Assembly (NCBI GenBank): GCA_046705645.1
Contig: JBJKQE010000198.1
Location: 1-59,920 of the forward strand
Direction: 5' to 3'
DNA length: 59,920 bases
From: FEN-1297 sp046705645
GTDB lineage: Bacteria; Bacteroidota; Ignavibacteria; Ignavibacteriales; Ignavibacteriaceae
Below the pieces are notes generated by a model, which made no database searches, was not told the DNA's origin, and saw only the letters and a program-made list of their open reading frames with translations. The position numbers were made by a program, and so were the translations under genes. Shown in pieces: positions 42,162 through 50,923 of this stretch. Every line of letters begins with the position of its first letter. The first letter of the stretch is position 1.

Positions 42162-43934
42162 TTATGCAGTGAATTCAATTTTAAACTCAGTATAACCGTT
42201 TTTATGCAGTTCGATTGTACCGCCGAGCTGATCGGTAAGTGTGGTAACTAATTGCAGCCCTAAAGATTCTGTTTTTCTAAAATCGACGTTTGAAGGAAAA
42301 CCTATTCCGTTATCTTTTAGGATTAAAGTGTATTTATTTTTTTTATCTTTATTCAAACCGATAAAAATTTCACCCTTTCTATTTATTGGAAACGCATGCT
42401 TTAAAGAATTAGAAACAAGTTCATTTATAATAAGCCCGCATAAAATTGCAGTATCAATTTCGAAAAATATCCCTTCCAGCTTACTGTTCAATTTTATTCT
42501 ATCGGCATCGACATTGTATGATTTAAACAAATCTTTGATCAAAGATTCAATGTATTCCGAGAATTCAATTTTATTCAGGTCTTTTGATTGGTATAATTTT
42601 TCGTGGATAAGCGCCATTGAACGGACACGAGTTTGACTCTCTCTAAATATTTCAAGAGATTTTTTATCTTCAATATATCCGGATTGCAAATTTAAAAGGC
42701 TGGATATAACCTGAAGATTATTTTTTACTCTATGATGTATTTCTCTTAATAATACTACTTTTTCCTGTAATGAAGTATTTATTTTCTCTTCGGCTCTTTT
42801 TCGTTCGCCTATCTCGTTTCTCAGGTCTTCATTTACTTTGGAAAGAGCAGATGTTCTTTCAATAACTCTTCGTTCCAATTCTTCTTTTGAACGTTCAAGT
42901 GCTTCCAATCCATATTTACGCTGTGTGCTATCTCTAATTACGGCAATACCTCCAATTACTTTTTTATTGGCATCAAACAACGGAGAATAATATGCCTCAA
43001 AGTAACCTTCTTTCCCGGTTTCAGGAATAAAAAACCATCTGTCTTTGGCAATAACATAATTACCCTTTAATGTTTCGTAAAAATATTTATCTTCACCTAT
43101 TTCTTTTAAGAAAGGCAGTACCTCAAACGCACTTTTCCCCAAAGCATGTGATTTATTTATGCCGGTCATTGTTTCCATTCCGGGATTCCAAAGAGTATAT
43201 TTACAGTCGCTGTCAAAAGCCACAATTCCGTCAATGCTGCTGTTCAATAATCTGTCGGAAAATTCCATTTCCCGCCGGATTGCATGCTCCACTCTCTTCC
43301 TCTCACCGATTTCCCTGTCGAGAATATAAAACACAGTTAAAAATATTATACAGCTTACTAATGTTCCCACTATAATTGTGATAAAAGTGTTTTTCACATT
43401 AGTAACTAAAAGTTTATCTCGGTTTTGAAGTAAATTATATTCTTCGGCTTCCATACTTGCAGTTAATTCATAAATTTTGTCCATGAATCTTTTACCGACT
43501 TTTAAACGAAGCCTAATTGCAGCACCCGCAAAATCTCCCTTTTTTCTAATATCAATAGTAGTCTGTAAACTGTTAAACCTGTAAACAAGTAAAGTATCGT
43601 ATTGCTGCAGCTTATTTATCTGAGATTTGTTATCCTTTAATAAGGATTTCAAATTAGAAAGATCTGAAACAGCATTATTAAAACCCTTTTTGAACGATTC
43701 AAGGTAAGATTCATCTCCGGTAATTATAAAACTTCTTTGACTTTCCTCACCTATGACGATTTGAGATAAAACATCACCCAAGGAATTCAAGGCGTTGTAT
43801 GAATTTGTTCTTAACTCGGCGGATTCGAAAACTTCATTAATATTTCTATAGGAAGCAACCCCTATTCCGATTATCAGGATTAAGATAAATATTAAACCGG
43901 CTTTTACAGACTTAATTTCACTAAAAAATGTCAT
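42162..43934 (-). CDS. CHASE3-PAS histidine kinase (HisKA_2 type)
   Basis: A 590-residue membrane sensor kinase. Transmembrane helix 1 (about 9-27), a periplasmic CHASE3 domain (about 30-175, EESQRSFIITGDESYLESF), helix 2 (about 182-205), a PAS domain (about 225-345), a coiled-coil linker, a HisKA_2 dimerisation domain with LREIHHRVKNNLQVISSLLNLQ, and HATPase (NELVSNSLKHAFP, LKDNGIGFP) are in order. This kinase class often pairs with single-domain regulators, which fits the next gene. The signal sensed is unknown. Confidence 0.93.
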   Translation of the reverse strand: MTFFSEIKSVKAGLIFILILIIGIGVASYRNINEVFESAELRTNSYNALNSLGDVLSQIVIGEESQRSFIITGDESYLESFKKGFNNAVSDLSNLKSLLKDNKSQINKLQQYDTLLVYRFNSLQTTIDIRKKGDFAGAAIRLRLKVGKRFMDKIYELTASMEAEEYNLLQNRDKLLVTNVKNTFITIIVGTLVSCIIFLTVFYILDREIGERKRVEHAIRREMEFSDRLLNSSIDGIVAFDSDCKYTLWNPGMETMTGINKSHALGKSAFEVLPFLKEIGEDKYFYETLKGNYVIAKDRWFFIPETGKEGYFEAYYSPLFDANKKVIGGIAVIRDSTQRKYGLEALERSKEELERRVIERTSALSKVNEDLRNEIGERKRAEEKINTSLQEKVVLLREIHHRVKNNLQVISSLLNLQSGYIEDKKSLEIFRESQTRVRSMALIHEKLYQSKDLNKIEFSEYIESLIKDLFKSYNVDADRIKLNSKLEGIFFEIDTAILCGLIINELVSNSLKHAFPINRKGEIFIGLNKDKKNKYTLILKDNGIGFPSNVDFRKTESLGLQLVTTLTDQLGGTIELHKNGYTEFKIEFTA

Positions 43935-44558
43935 TAGAATTTATGTAATTAGAAAAAATCTTTTTGTAATATTACAAACTATTAAAACAATATTTTGTGA
44001 TGAATAAATTTAATAATTACTCACTTCGTTCCAAATAAGTTTTTATTTTTTCAGGATTACAATACACTCAAACATGATCCACTTATAGGTTAAAACATTA
44101 ATACACTATTAAAAAATATTTTACATGTCATAAATTAGCTCCGAAATAAACAATCTAATTAAAATTGTAGAATTTTATTAATTTTTAATAAATAAATTTT
44201 AGTCGAAAATCAAGTGTTAAAAAAGATTATCACATCAAGCTTAAATTTTTATTGCCTCAATTATAAAATTTTGATATTTTGTCGTTTGATAAATTGATTG
44301 AATTTATCGAAATGCTTTAAACTAATTTTTCCAAAACTAAAATCAATGTTAACATTTCTAATTTGGGAAATGGTATAAATTTCTGACATTTATTCTACCT
44401 TGTATTATGAAATTGTTAATAATTTTACATACCTTGGAATTCAACATTATAGAGTAGATATTTGAATCCTAATTTTCACAAATATAGTTTAATTTATTCA
44501 TTTCAAATCAATCAACATGTACATAACAAACTAAAACAACAATCATCAAGGAGAAAGT
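43935..44558. other. Divergent AT-rich intergenic region
   Basis: These 624 bases separate the divergent kinase and TonB-receptor genes. No ORF or RNA gene is seen. An inverted repeat is listed separately. AAGGAG just before 44559 is a clear ribosome site for the receptor. Confidence 0.5.
44285..44311. promoter_or_regulatory. 11-bp inverted repeat upstream of the TonB receptor
   Basis: TTTGATAAATT and AATTTATCGAA, one mismatch, around GATTG. It lies 248 bases before the receptor start. It may be an operator or hairpin; AT-richness limits confidence. Confidence 0.3.
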
Positions 44559-47500
44559 ATGAAATTATCTTTTACTAAAGTTCTTTTCCTTATTATAGCA
44601 GCTTTGTTATATATTACGTGTACAACTTCTGTTTATGCACAAGGAGTAACAACAGCTTCAATAAACGGAAGAGTAACAGATGATAAAGGAGAAGCATTAC
44701 CTTCAGCCACCATCATGGCAGTTCATGTCCCTTCCGGTACACAGTACGGGACAACAACAAGAAATGACGGAAGATACAATTTAATTGGTTTAAGAGTCGG
44801 CGGGCCTTATACAATTACAGTATCTTTTGTAGGTTACGAAACACAAAAAAAAGAAGATGTTTATCTTCAATTAGGCCAGGCACTTACATTAAATTTTACA
44901 ATGACTACAACAGCTGTAAAACTTTCTGAAGTAACAGTTGTAGGTACTAGAAATGCAGTAATAAGCAGCGATCATACCGGCGCAGCAATGAACGTTTCTG
45001 CGAGAGAAATCCAAGAAATTCCTACTGTTAGCAGAAGTCTAACGGATCTGACAAAAATGTCGCCATTTTTCAGTGGAGCTGGTTACTCAGCAGCCGGCAG
45101 ATCAGGAAGATATAATAACATACAATTGAACGGGACACAATTTAATGATTTATTCGGTTTGGGTTCAGGAGCACCTGGAACAGGTCAGGGTGCAAATGCA
45201 ATTAGTCTTGATGAGATTCAAGAATTTCAGATAGTTGTAGCTCCTTTCGATGTAAGATACGGCGGTTTTACTGGAGGCGGTATTAATGCCATTACTCGCA
45301 GTGGTACCAACAACTGGGAAGGATCAGTATATGGCTATGGAAGAAATCAAAGCTTTGCCGGTCTCAGCCCCGATGTAAATAAAACAAAACTAGCAAACTT
45401 TAGCAACTATCAAGAAGGTTTAAGATTAGGTGGACCAATTATTAAAGATAAATTATTTTTCTTTGTAAATGGTGAATTAGTCCAGTATAATTATCCCTGG
45501 GAAAATTTATCTCTTACTCCGCTAGGACCTGCCAACGCAGCATCTTTAGCTTCTCAAATGCAAAACATATTGATCAACCAGTATGGATTTAACCCTGGTT
45601 CAGACCAAAGTTTTAATGCTTCTAATCCAAATGGTAAGTTCTTTGCTAGATTAGATTGGAACATAGATGAGCAAAACAAACTTACATTTACATATAGTTA
45701 TCTAAACGCAAAATCCGATAATGATTACAGCTCAACAAGAAACGGAAACAACACATTAAGTTTTGACAGTTATCTTTATCTATATCATAACAGAACAAGC
45801 AATGGTGTTTTACAGTTAAACAGCCAAATTGGCAATAACATGTCTAATGAATTAACATTAGGCTACACTACTATTTTGGATAATAGGGTTCCTTTCGGAA
45901 AGTCATATCCTCTTATAGAAGTAGATGAAGGGAGCTTTAAAATGTATGCCGGTCCTGACAGGTATTCATCTGCAAATATGCTGAACCAGGCTACGGTAGA
46001 ATTAACAGACAATTTTACATATTCAACCGGCAGTCATTTATTTACTTTCGGTACTCACAATGAATTCTTTGCATTCAAGAATTTGTTTATGCGATCATTC
46101 TTTGGTTATTATACCTTTGCCGGTCTTGCAGCTTTACAATCAGGAACAATGTCATATTTCCAAAAAGTGTCATCACGAACAAGTGATCCGTTGCAGGCAG
46201 CATCATTTCATGCAAACCAATACGGATTATATGCACAGGATGAATGGTCCGGAATTCAAAATATGAAAATAACTTTGGGAATTCGAATGGATGTTCCTAC
46301 TTTCCCAACAGCAATTCCAAATAATGATTCTGTTAGTAAATATTTCCCGGGATATTCTACTACAAATACACCTAAAGGGAATATTTTATTTTCTCCTCGA
46401 TTAGGAATTAACTACGATGTAAACGGCGATCGTGTTACACAAATTAGAGGCGGAATCGGTATCTTCACAGGCAGAGTACCTTACGTATGGATGTCAAATA
46501 ATTACGGTAATAACGGTACATATTATGCTGAAGTATCCGGAACACCGGCAGCAACTGCAGTTTTCCAGGCTTCATATATAAATCCGTTTAATCAGCCGAC
46601 CGCAGCCGATCTTGGTTTACCCACAAATTTAAAATCAGAAATAGATATGGTTGATCCAAATTTGAAAATGCCTCAGCTTTTAAGATTTGATGCAGCAGTT
46701 GACCGTGTATTACCTTACAACTTTATTGGAACGTTGGAATTCCTATATGGTAAAACTTTAAATGATATGACATACCAACTGGTAAACCTAAATCCACAAA
46801 TTGGTGTAAATCAATATGAAGGTAATAGACCAATATATGGTATTCCAGGCCATTCAGTAACCAGTCCTGGTTCTCCTTATAATAATGGAAATAATAATTT
46901 TTATCAAATGTTATATCTAAAAAATACTACGTCAGGTTATCAATATAACTTTGTGGCTCAGGTTCAAAGAAATGTTGCTAGAGGTCTTAGCATAAATGCA
47001 AGTTATACATTCGGCAGAGCATTGGATGTAAATAGCGTATCATCATCACAAGCTAACTCACAATTGGCATATAATCCGATAGCTGGTAATCCGAATAATC
47101 CACCTCTGGAAACATCCGATTATGAAGTACGCAACAGAATTTCTCTTTCAGTAGCTTATACATATGAATTTTTCAAAGATGCGCCTACTTCAATAGCACT
47201 CTTTTATAACGGCCAATCAGGCAGACCATATTCATTAACCGTCTACGGTGATGTAAATAATGATGGATATAATCAAAACGATTTATTCTACATACCAAAG
47301 AATGATAATGATATTGAGCTGGGATCCGTTTCTAACGGAGTGTACACTGCCAATTCTACGATGTACCAACAATTAGATAGTTTCATTGCTAACAACAGCT
47401 ACCTAAGTTCACATCGCGGTCAAATGTTTGTAAGAAATGCTACTACTACGCCTTGGAATAATTCACTTGACCTTAGGCTTGTGCAAACCATCCCCGCAAT

Positions 47501-47741
47501 GGATCACAGATTTGAAGTTAGTTTGGATATATTGAACATACTTAATCTTATAAATAAAAATTGGGGTTATTATTATACTCTTGTGAATCCCACTTATACA
47601 ATTGTTACACTTAAGGGAGTAGATGCTTCTACCGGTAAAAATGTTTATAGTTTTACTCAACCTAAAAATAATACTCCTTGGAGTGCTGACAACTTATTAT
47701 CAAGATGGTATATGCAGTTGGGAATTAGATTTACATTGTAA
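44559..47741 (+). CDS. TonB-dependent outer-membrane receptor (Oar/SusC-like)
   Basis: A 1060-residue outer-membrane protein. A signal peptide (about 1-27) is followed by a carboxypeptidase-regulatory-like beta-sandwich (about 30-120, SINGRVTDDKGEALPSATIMA), a TonB plug (about 130-255, with DEIQEFQIVVAPFDVRYGGFTGGGINAITRSGTN) and a large beta-barrel ending in MQLGIRFTL. It imports or binds large substrates using TonB energy; Oar-type proteins may also be surface or adhesion factors. There is no SusD-like partner gene next to it. An AAGGAG ribosome site and a terminator frame it as a single-gene unit. Confidence 0.93.
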   Translation: MKLSFTKVLFLIIAALLYITCTTSVYAQGVTTASINGRVTDDKGEALPSATIMAVHVPSGTQYGTTTRNDGRYNLIGLRVGGPYTITVSFVGYETQKKEDVYLQLGQALTLNFTMTTTAVKLSEVTVVGTRNAVISSDHTGAAMNVSAREIQEIPTVSRSLTDLTKMSPFFSGAGYSAAGRSGRYNNIQLNGTQFNDLFGLGSGAPGTGQGANAISLDEIQEFQIVVAPFDVRYGGFTGGGINAITRSGTNNWEGSVYGYGRNQSFAGLSPDVNKTKLANFSNYQEGLRLGGPIIKDKLFFFVNGELVQYNYPWENLSLTPLGPANAASLASQMQNILINQYGFNPGSDQSFNASNPNGKFFARLDWNIDEQNKLTFTYSYLNAKSDNDYSSTRNGNNTLSFDSYLYLYHNRTSNGVLQLNSQIGNNMSNELTLGYTTILDNRVPFGKSYPLIEVDEGSFKMYAGPDRYSSANMLNQATVELTDNFTYSTGSHLFTFGTHNEFFAFKNLFMRSFFGYYTFAGLAALQSGTMSYFQKVSSRTSDPLQAASFHANQYGLYAQDEWSGIQNMKITLGIRMDVPTFPTAIPNNDSVSKYFPGYSTTNTPKGNILFSPRLGINYDVNGDRVTQIRGGIGIFTGRVPYVWMSNNYGNNGTYYAEVSGTPAATAVFQASYINPFNQPTAADLGLPTNLKSEIDMVDPNLKMPQLLRFDAAVDRVLPYNFIGTLEFLYGKTLNDMTYQLVNLNPQIGVNQYEGNRPIYGIPGHSVTSPGSPYNNGNNNFYQMLYLKNTTSGYQYNFVAQVQRNVARGLSINASYTFGRALDVNSVSSSQANSQLAYNPIAGNPNNPPLETSDYEVRNRISLSVAYTYEFFKDAPTSIALFYNGQSGRPYSLTVYGDVNNDGYNQNDLFYIPKNDNDIELGSVSNGVYTANSTMYQQLDSFIANNSYLSSHRGQMFVRNATTTPWNNSLDLRLVQTIPAMDHRFEVSLDILNILNLINKNWGYYYTLVNPTYTIVTLKGVDASTGKNVYSFTQPKNNTPWSADNLLSRWYMQLGIRFTL

Positions 47742-47770
47742 TCTAATAACTTTATTAATCCTTATAGAAA

Positions 47771-47804
47771 AGCCTTTAGAGAAATCTAAGGGCTTTTTAT
47801 TTTA
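47771..47804. terminator. Bidirectional intrinsic terminator
   Basis: AGCCTTTAGA and TCTAAGGGCT form a 10-bp stem with one G-T wobble and loop GAAA, followed by TTTTTATTTT on the plus strand and by CTTTTC on the minus strand. It lies between the convergent TonB receptor and beta-lactamase-like genes. Confidence 0.8.
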
Positions 47805-47826
47805 AGAATTAATTTAATGCTGCCGT

Positions 47827-48714
47827 TTATTCTTTATTTTCATAATCATAAATCATTTTAGAAACATTTGCTTCTGCTTCTATTCCCTTTTGCATATCGG
47901 TTAAATTTTTAGAAAGCATAACCAATATATAAGTTTTTCCGTTTGGCAGATAAATAATTCCGGAGTCATGTTCTACACCGGAGATTGAACCTGTTTTGTG
48001 GGCAATCTTTATACCAACCGGTAATTTAGCCGGTATCTTTGTATTTAATTTCTGATCGCATAAAATTTTAATCATTTCATTGCAGGCTTCCTTTGAGACA
48101 ATAGTCCCTTCCGCAATTCTTTTAAATATTATCATCTGATCGTACGCAGTTGTTGTATTATTCAGGCCTTTATCAAACGCTTTTAAATCCTCAACTCCTC
48201 TCAGCACACGTATATCATTAGCTCCAATATTTTTCATTGTTTCCATTATATTTTTCGGCCCAACCAGATCTATTAATAGGTTTGTTGCAAGATTACTGCT
48301 TACGGTAATCATTTCATAAACCAATTCACGGATACTCTTTTTCCTGTCAATATAATTATATAAATCTTCTCCCGAATCATCATTCAAGTTTAATGAATAT
48401 ATTGAGGAATCAACTATACTTTTAAATTGATTTATAACGGTTAGTGAATCATCAAGATTGAATTTACCCTGTTCTGCCTGATTAAATACTTCGATCATCA
48501 CAGGTGTTTTCATAGTACTGGCTGCATGAAAATTTTCCTTTTCATTTATAAAAATATGGGCTCCGTTCTGTTTAAGCTCTAAAAATTCCAAAGCAAAATT
48601 TCCATCGACTTTGCCAAACTCTTTTAAAATATCTTTTTTTAAATTAACAATAGATTCTTGAGCCATAGTTAGACTTCCTACAAGTATTAATAAGATTATT
48701 AAATATTTTTTCAT
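47827..48714 (-). CDS. Class A beta-lactamase-like serine hydrolase
   Basis: A 295-residue exported protein of the beta-lactamase2 family. A signal peptide covers about 1-18. The SxxK motif is S66-T-M-K69, the SDN-type motif is S139-S-N141 and the KTG box is 240-242. In the omega loop the usual ExxLN reads DKGLN (181-185), with Asp in place of the deacylating Glu. It may be a true but slow beta-lactamase, or a related esterase or peptidase. It is convergent with the TonB receptor and there are no linked regulatory or mobile genes, so it appears to be an intrinsic gene. Confidence 0.85.
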   Translation of the reverse strand: MKKYLIILLILVGSLTMAQESIVNLKKDILKEFGKVDGNFALEFLELKQNGAHIFINEKENFHAASTMKTPVMIEVFNQAEQGKFNLDDSLTVINQFKSIVDSSIYSLNLNDDSGEDLYNYIDRKKSIRELVYEMITVSSNLATNLLIDLVGPKNIMETMKNIGANDIRVLRGVEDLKAFDKGLNNTTTAYDQMIIFKRIAEGTIVSKEACNEMIKILCDQKLNTKIPAKLPVGIKIAHKTGSISGVEHDSGIIYLPNGKTYILVMLSKNLTDMQKGIEAEANVSKMIYDYENKE

Positions 48715-48956
48715 TTAAATCTAAACTAAACAGTTTTTAATTCCGAAGGAATGAAATTATTCTTAAAAGAATTCGTTTTGATTTCCGGTTATTTACAAAA
48801 CAAATTCTTGATGATGATTTATTTTTGACAGCAATTATTTTATTGTTAAAATCACACGGATATATTTTTACTTATAATTATTTTATTTAACTTCTCCCTC
48901 AAAAATTTATATTATAAAATGTGAAATAATTCTGATATTAAAAATAAGAATTAAAA

Positions 48957-49355
48957 GTGAATAATAATTCTAATTTCCACGAAGAATATATAATAGTAAA
49001 TAAATCCCAGATTCACGGACGGGGACTTTTCACAACCATAGACATACCTAAAGACAGTTTAATTATGATAATTTCAGGTGAAGTGATTTCTGATGATGAA
49101 TGTGTTAGACGTGAAGAAGAAGAAGAAAATGTATATATATTTTGGAACGGAGATAATTATATCGATACTTCCAATACTAGGAAGATAAAATATATAAATC
49201 ATAAATGTGATTTTAACTGTGATGTAGTTGAAAGGGACAATGAGACCTTATCATTAATAGCCTATCGGGATATTGAAGCCGGGGAAGAATTGACAATTGA
49301 TTACGGCTATGAAGAAATTTACGAAAATTGTAATTGTGCATTTTGCAAATTGTAA
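48957..49355 (+). CDS. SET-domain protein-lysine methyltransferase-like
   Basis: A 132-residue protein that is almost only a SET domain. It has HGRGLFTTIDIPKD at the start, the INHKCDFNC variant of the NHxCxPN motif, LTIDYGYEE with the catalytic Tyr, and a post-SET-like Cys group (NCNCAFC). SET proteins transfer methyl groups from SAM to lysines. The start is GTG with no strong ribosome site. It stands alone with a terminator after it. Small stand-alone bacterial SET proteins are known but their targets are mostly not. Substitution of Pro-Asn by Phe-Asn in the motif is noted. Confidence 0.88.
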   Translation: MNNNSNFHEEYIIVNKSQIHGRGLFTTIDIPKDSLIMIISGEVISDDECVRREEEEENVYIFWNGDNYIDTSNTRKIKYINHKCDFNCDVVERDNETLSLIAYRDIEAGEELTIDYGYEEIYENCNCAFCKL

Positions 49356-49365
49356 AGGTCAGAAT

Positions 49366-49398
49366 CTTCCTCCCAAAAAATTTTGAGAGGAAGCTTTG
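49366..49398. terminator. Bidirectional terminator between SET and pepD genes
   Basis: CTTCCTCCCAAAA pairs with TTTTGAGAGGAAG with one mismatch (positions 49366-49393), giving a long stable stem between convergent genes, followed by CTTTGTCT. Confidence 0.75.
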
Positions 49399-49407
49399 TC
49401 TGATAAA

Positions 49408-50880
49408 TTAATTAGCAGGTTGGGCTGCAATTTTTTTCAAGATTGCTTTGAGAAGAGTATAAAATTTGTCAACAGTTTCAACATTTACTCGCTCATCCGG
49501 AGAATGAGCACCTTGAATAGTCGGTCCGAATGAGACCATATCCATACCGGGATTTTTATCTCCGAGAATTCCGCATTCCAGTCCTGCATGGATGGCTTTT
49601 ATTTCGGGTTCATTACCGAAAAGATTTTTATAAACATTTTTAGAAACTTTTAAAATGTTGGAATCTAAATTTGGTTTCCATCCTGGATATCCGTCACCGC
49701 TTTCAATTCTAGCTCCTGCCAATTGGAATACCGATGCAATATTTTGACCCACATATTTTTTAGAGCTTTCAATGGAACTTCTTTGGCTTGTACCTATAAC
49801 AAGCTCATCTTTCATTGTTGAAATAGTTGCAACATTTGTTGATGTTTCTACCAAATCGGGAATATCTTGACTCATTGATATAACACCGTGAGATAATGCA
49901 AGTAGAGTATCAATTATTTTCTCTTTAAATGAATTTGTAAATACTTTTTTATTTTTATTATCGGATTTTTCAAATTCCAAATTCAATCCGCTGTCTGAAA
50001 CTTTAAATTCATTTTGCAATTTCTTTTTAAATTCCTTTAAAATACCTTCGACCTTTGGAATATCCGCTTTATTCAAATATATATCAGTTTCAGCCTCTCT
50101 AGGTATAGCATTCCTTTTGCTTCCTCCATTTAAGGACGAAATGTAATATTTAATTCCCACAAACTCTTTTAAAGTTCTTGCTAAAATTTTTATTGCATTT
50201 GCTCTACCTCGACTAATATCCAGACCTGAATGGCCGCCTTTTAATCCTGTAATTAACAACTCATATTCTTCCAAGCCGGAATGTACGTCTTCCAATTCAA
50301 GGTTAAAATGTGCAGCAGTATCAAGTCCGCCGGAACATCCGACGTAAAAAGCACCGTCTTCTTCTGAATCCAAATTCAGTAAAATTTTCCCTGATAGAAA
50401 TCCAGGGGCTATATTATTCGCACCGGTTAGCCCTGTTTCCTCATCAATTGTTAATAGAATTTCTAAAGGGCCATGGATACAATCTTTATCCGTAATTATT
50501 GAAAGTGCGGCAGCAACACCAATACCATTATCGCTTCCAAGAGTTGTACCGTCTGCTTTAATCCATCCATCTTCTCTTCTTAATTTTATAGGATCATTAT
50601 CAAAATCGTGATTTGTTGATTTGTTTTTTTCACAAACCATGTCAACATGCCCTTGAAGAATTACAGTGGCAGATTTTTCATAACCGGGTGTTGCTTTTAA
50701 AGATGCAACTAAATTTCCTACTTTATCTTCCTTAAAATTAACGCCTAAATCAGTAAAAAGTTTTTTCATATGATTGACTATTTTACTTTCCTTTTTAGAA
50801 GGACGCGGAACTTGAGAGATTTCATAAAATCTTAGCCATAAAGTTTCAGGCTTTAATCCCTTGATAACATTTTCAGACAT
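49408..50880 (-). CDS. pepD: Aminoacyl-histidine dipeptidase (M20C, PepD)
   Basis: A 490-residue cytosolic dizinc dipeptidase. The metal-site segments are VILQGHVDMV (His-Asp), TLGSDNGIGVA (bridging Asp), LLTIDEETGLTGA (catalytic Glu pair) and the C-terminal HAGLECGIL. There is also a lid domain in the middle (about 200-370) typical of M20. Known PepD enzymes split Xaa-His dipeptides such as carnosine. GGAGG-type bases (TTAAGGAGG) precede the start. It lies 43 bases after typA on the same strand, so cotranscription is possible. Confidence 0.95.
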   Translation of the reverse strand: MSENVIKGLKPETLWLRFYEISQVPRPSKKESKIVNHMKKLFTDLGVNFKEDKVGNLVASLKATPGYEKSATVILQGHVDMVCEKNKSTNHDFDNDPIKLRREDGWIKADGTTLGSDNGIGVAAALSIITDKDCIHGPLEILLTIDEETGLTGANNIAPGFLSGKILLNLDSEEDGAFYVGCSGGLDTAAHFNLELEDVHSGLEEYELLITGLKGGHSGLDISRGRANAIKILARTLKEFVGIKYYISSLNGGSKRNAIPREAETDIYLNKADIPKVEGILKEFKKKLQNEFKVSDSGLNLEFEKSDNKNKKVFTNSFKEKIIDTLLALSHGVISMSQDIPDLVETSTNVATISTMKDELVIGTSQRSSIESSKKYVGQNIASVFQLAGARIESGDGYPGWKPNLDSNILKVSKNVYKNLFGNEPEIKAIHAGLECGILGDKNPGMDMVSFGPTIQGAHSPDERVNVETVDKFYTLLKAILKKIAAQPAN

Positions 50881-50923
50881 TTTAACCTCCTTAATAAATC
50901 CTATTAAATTTAGTAACTTGTGG

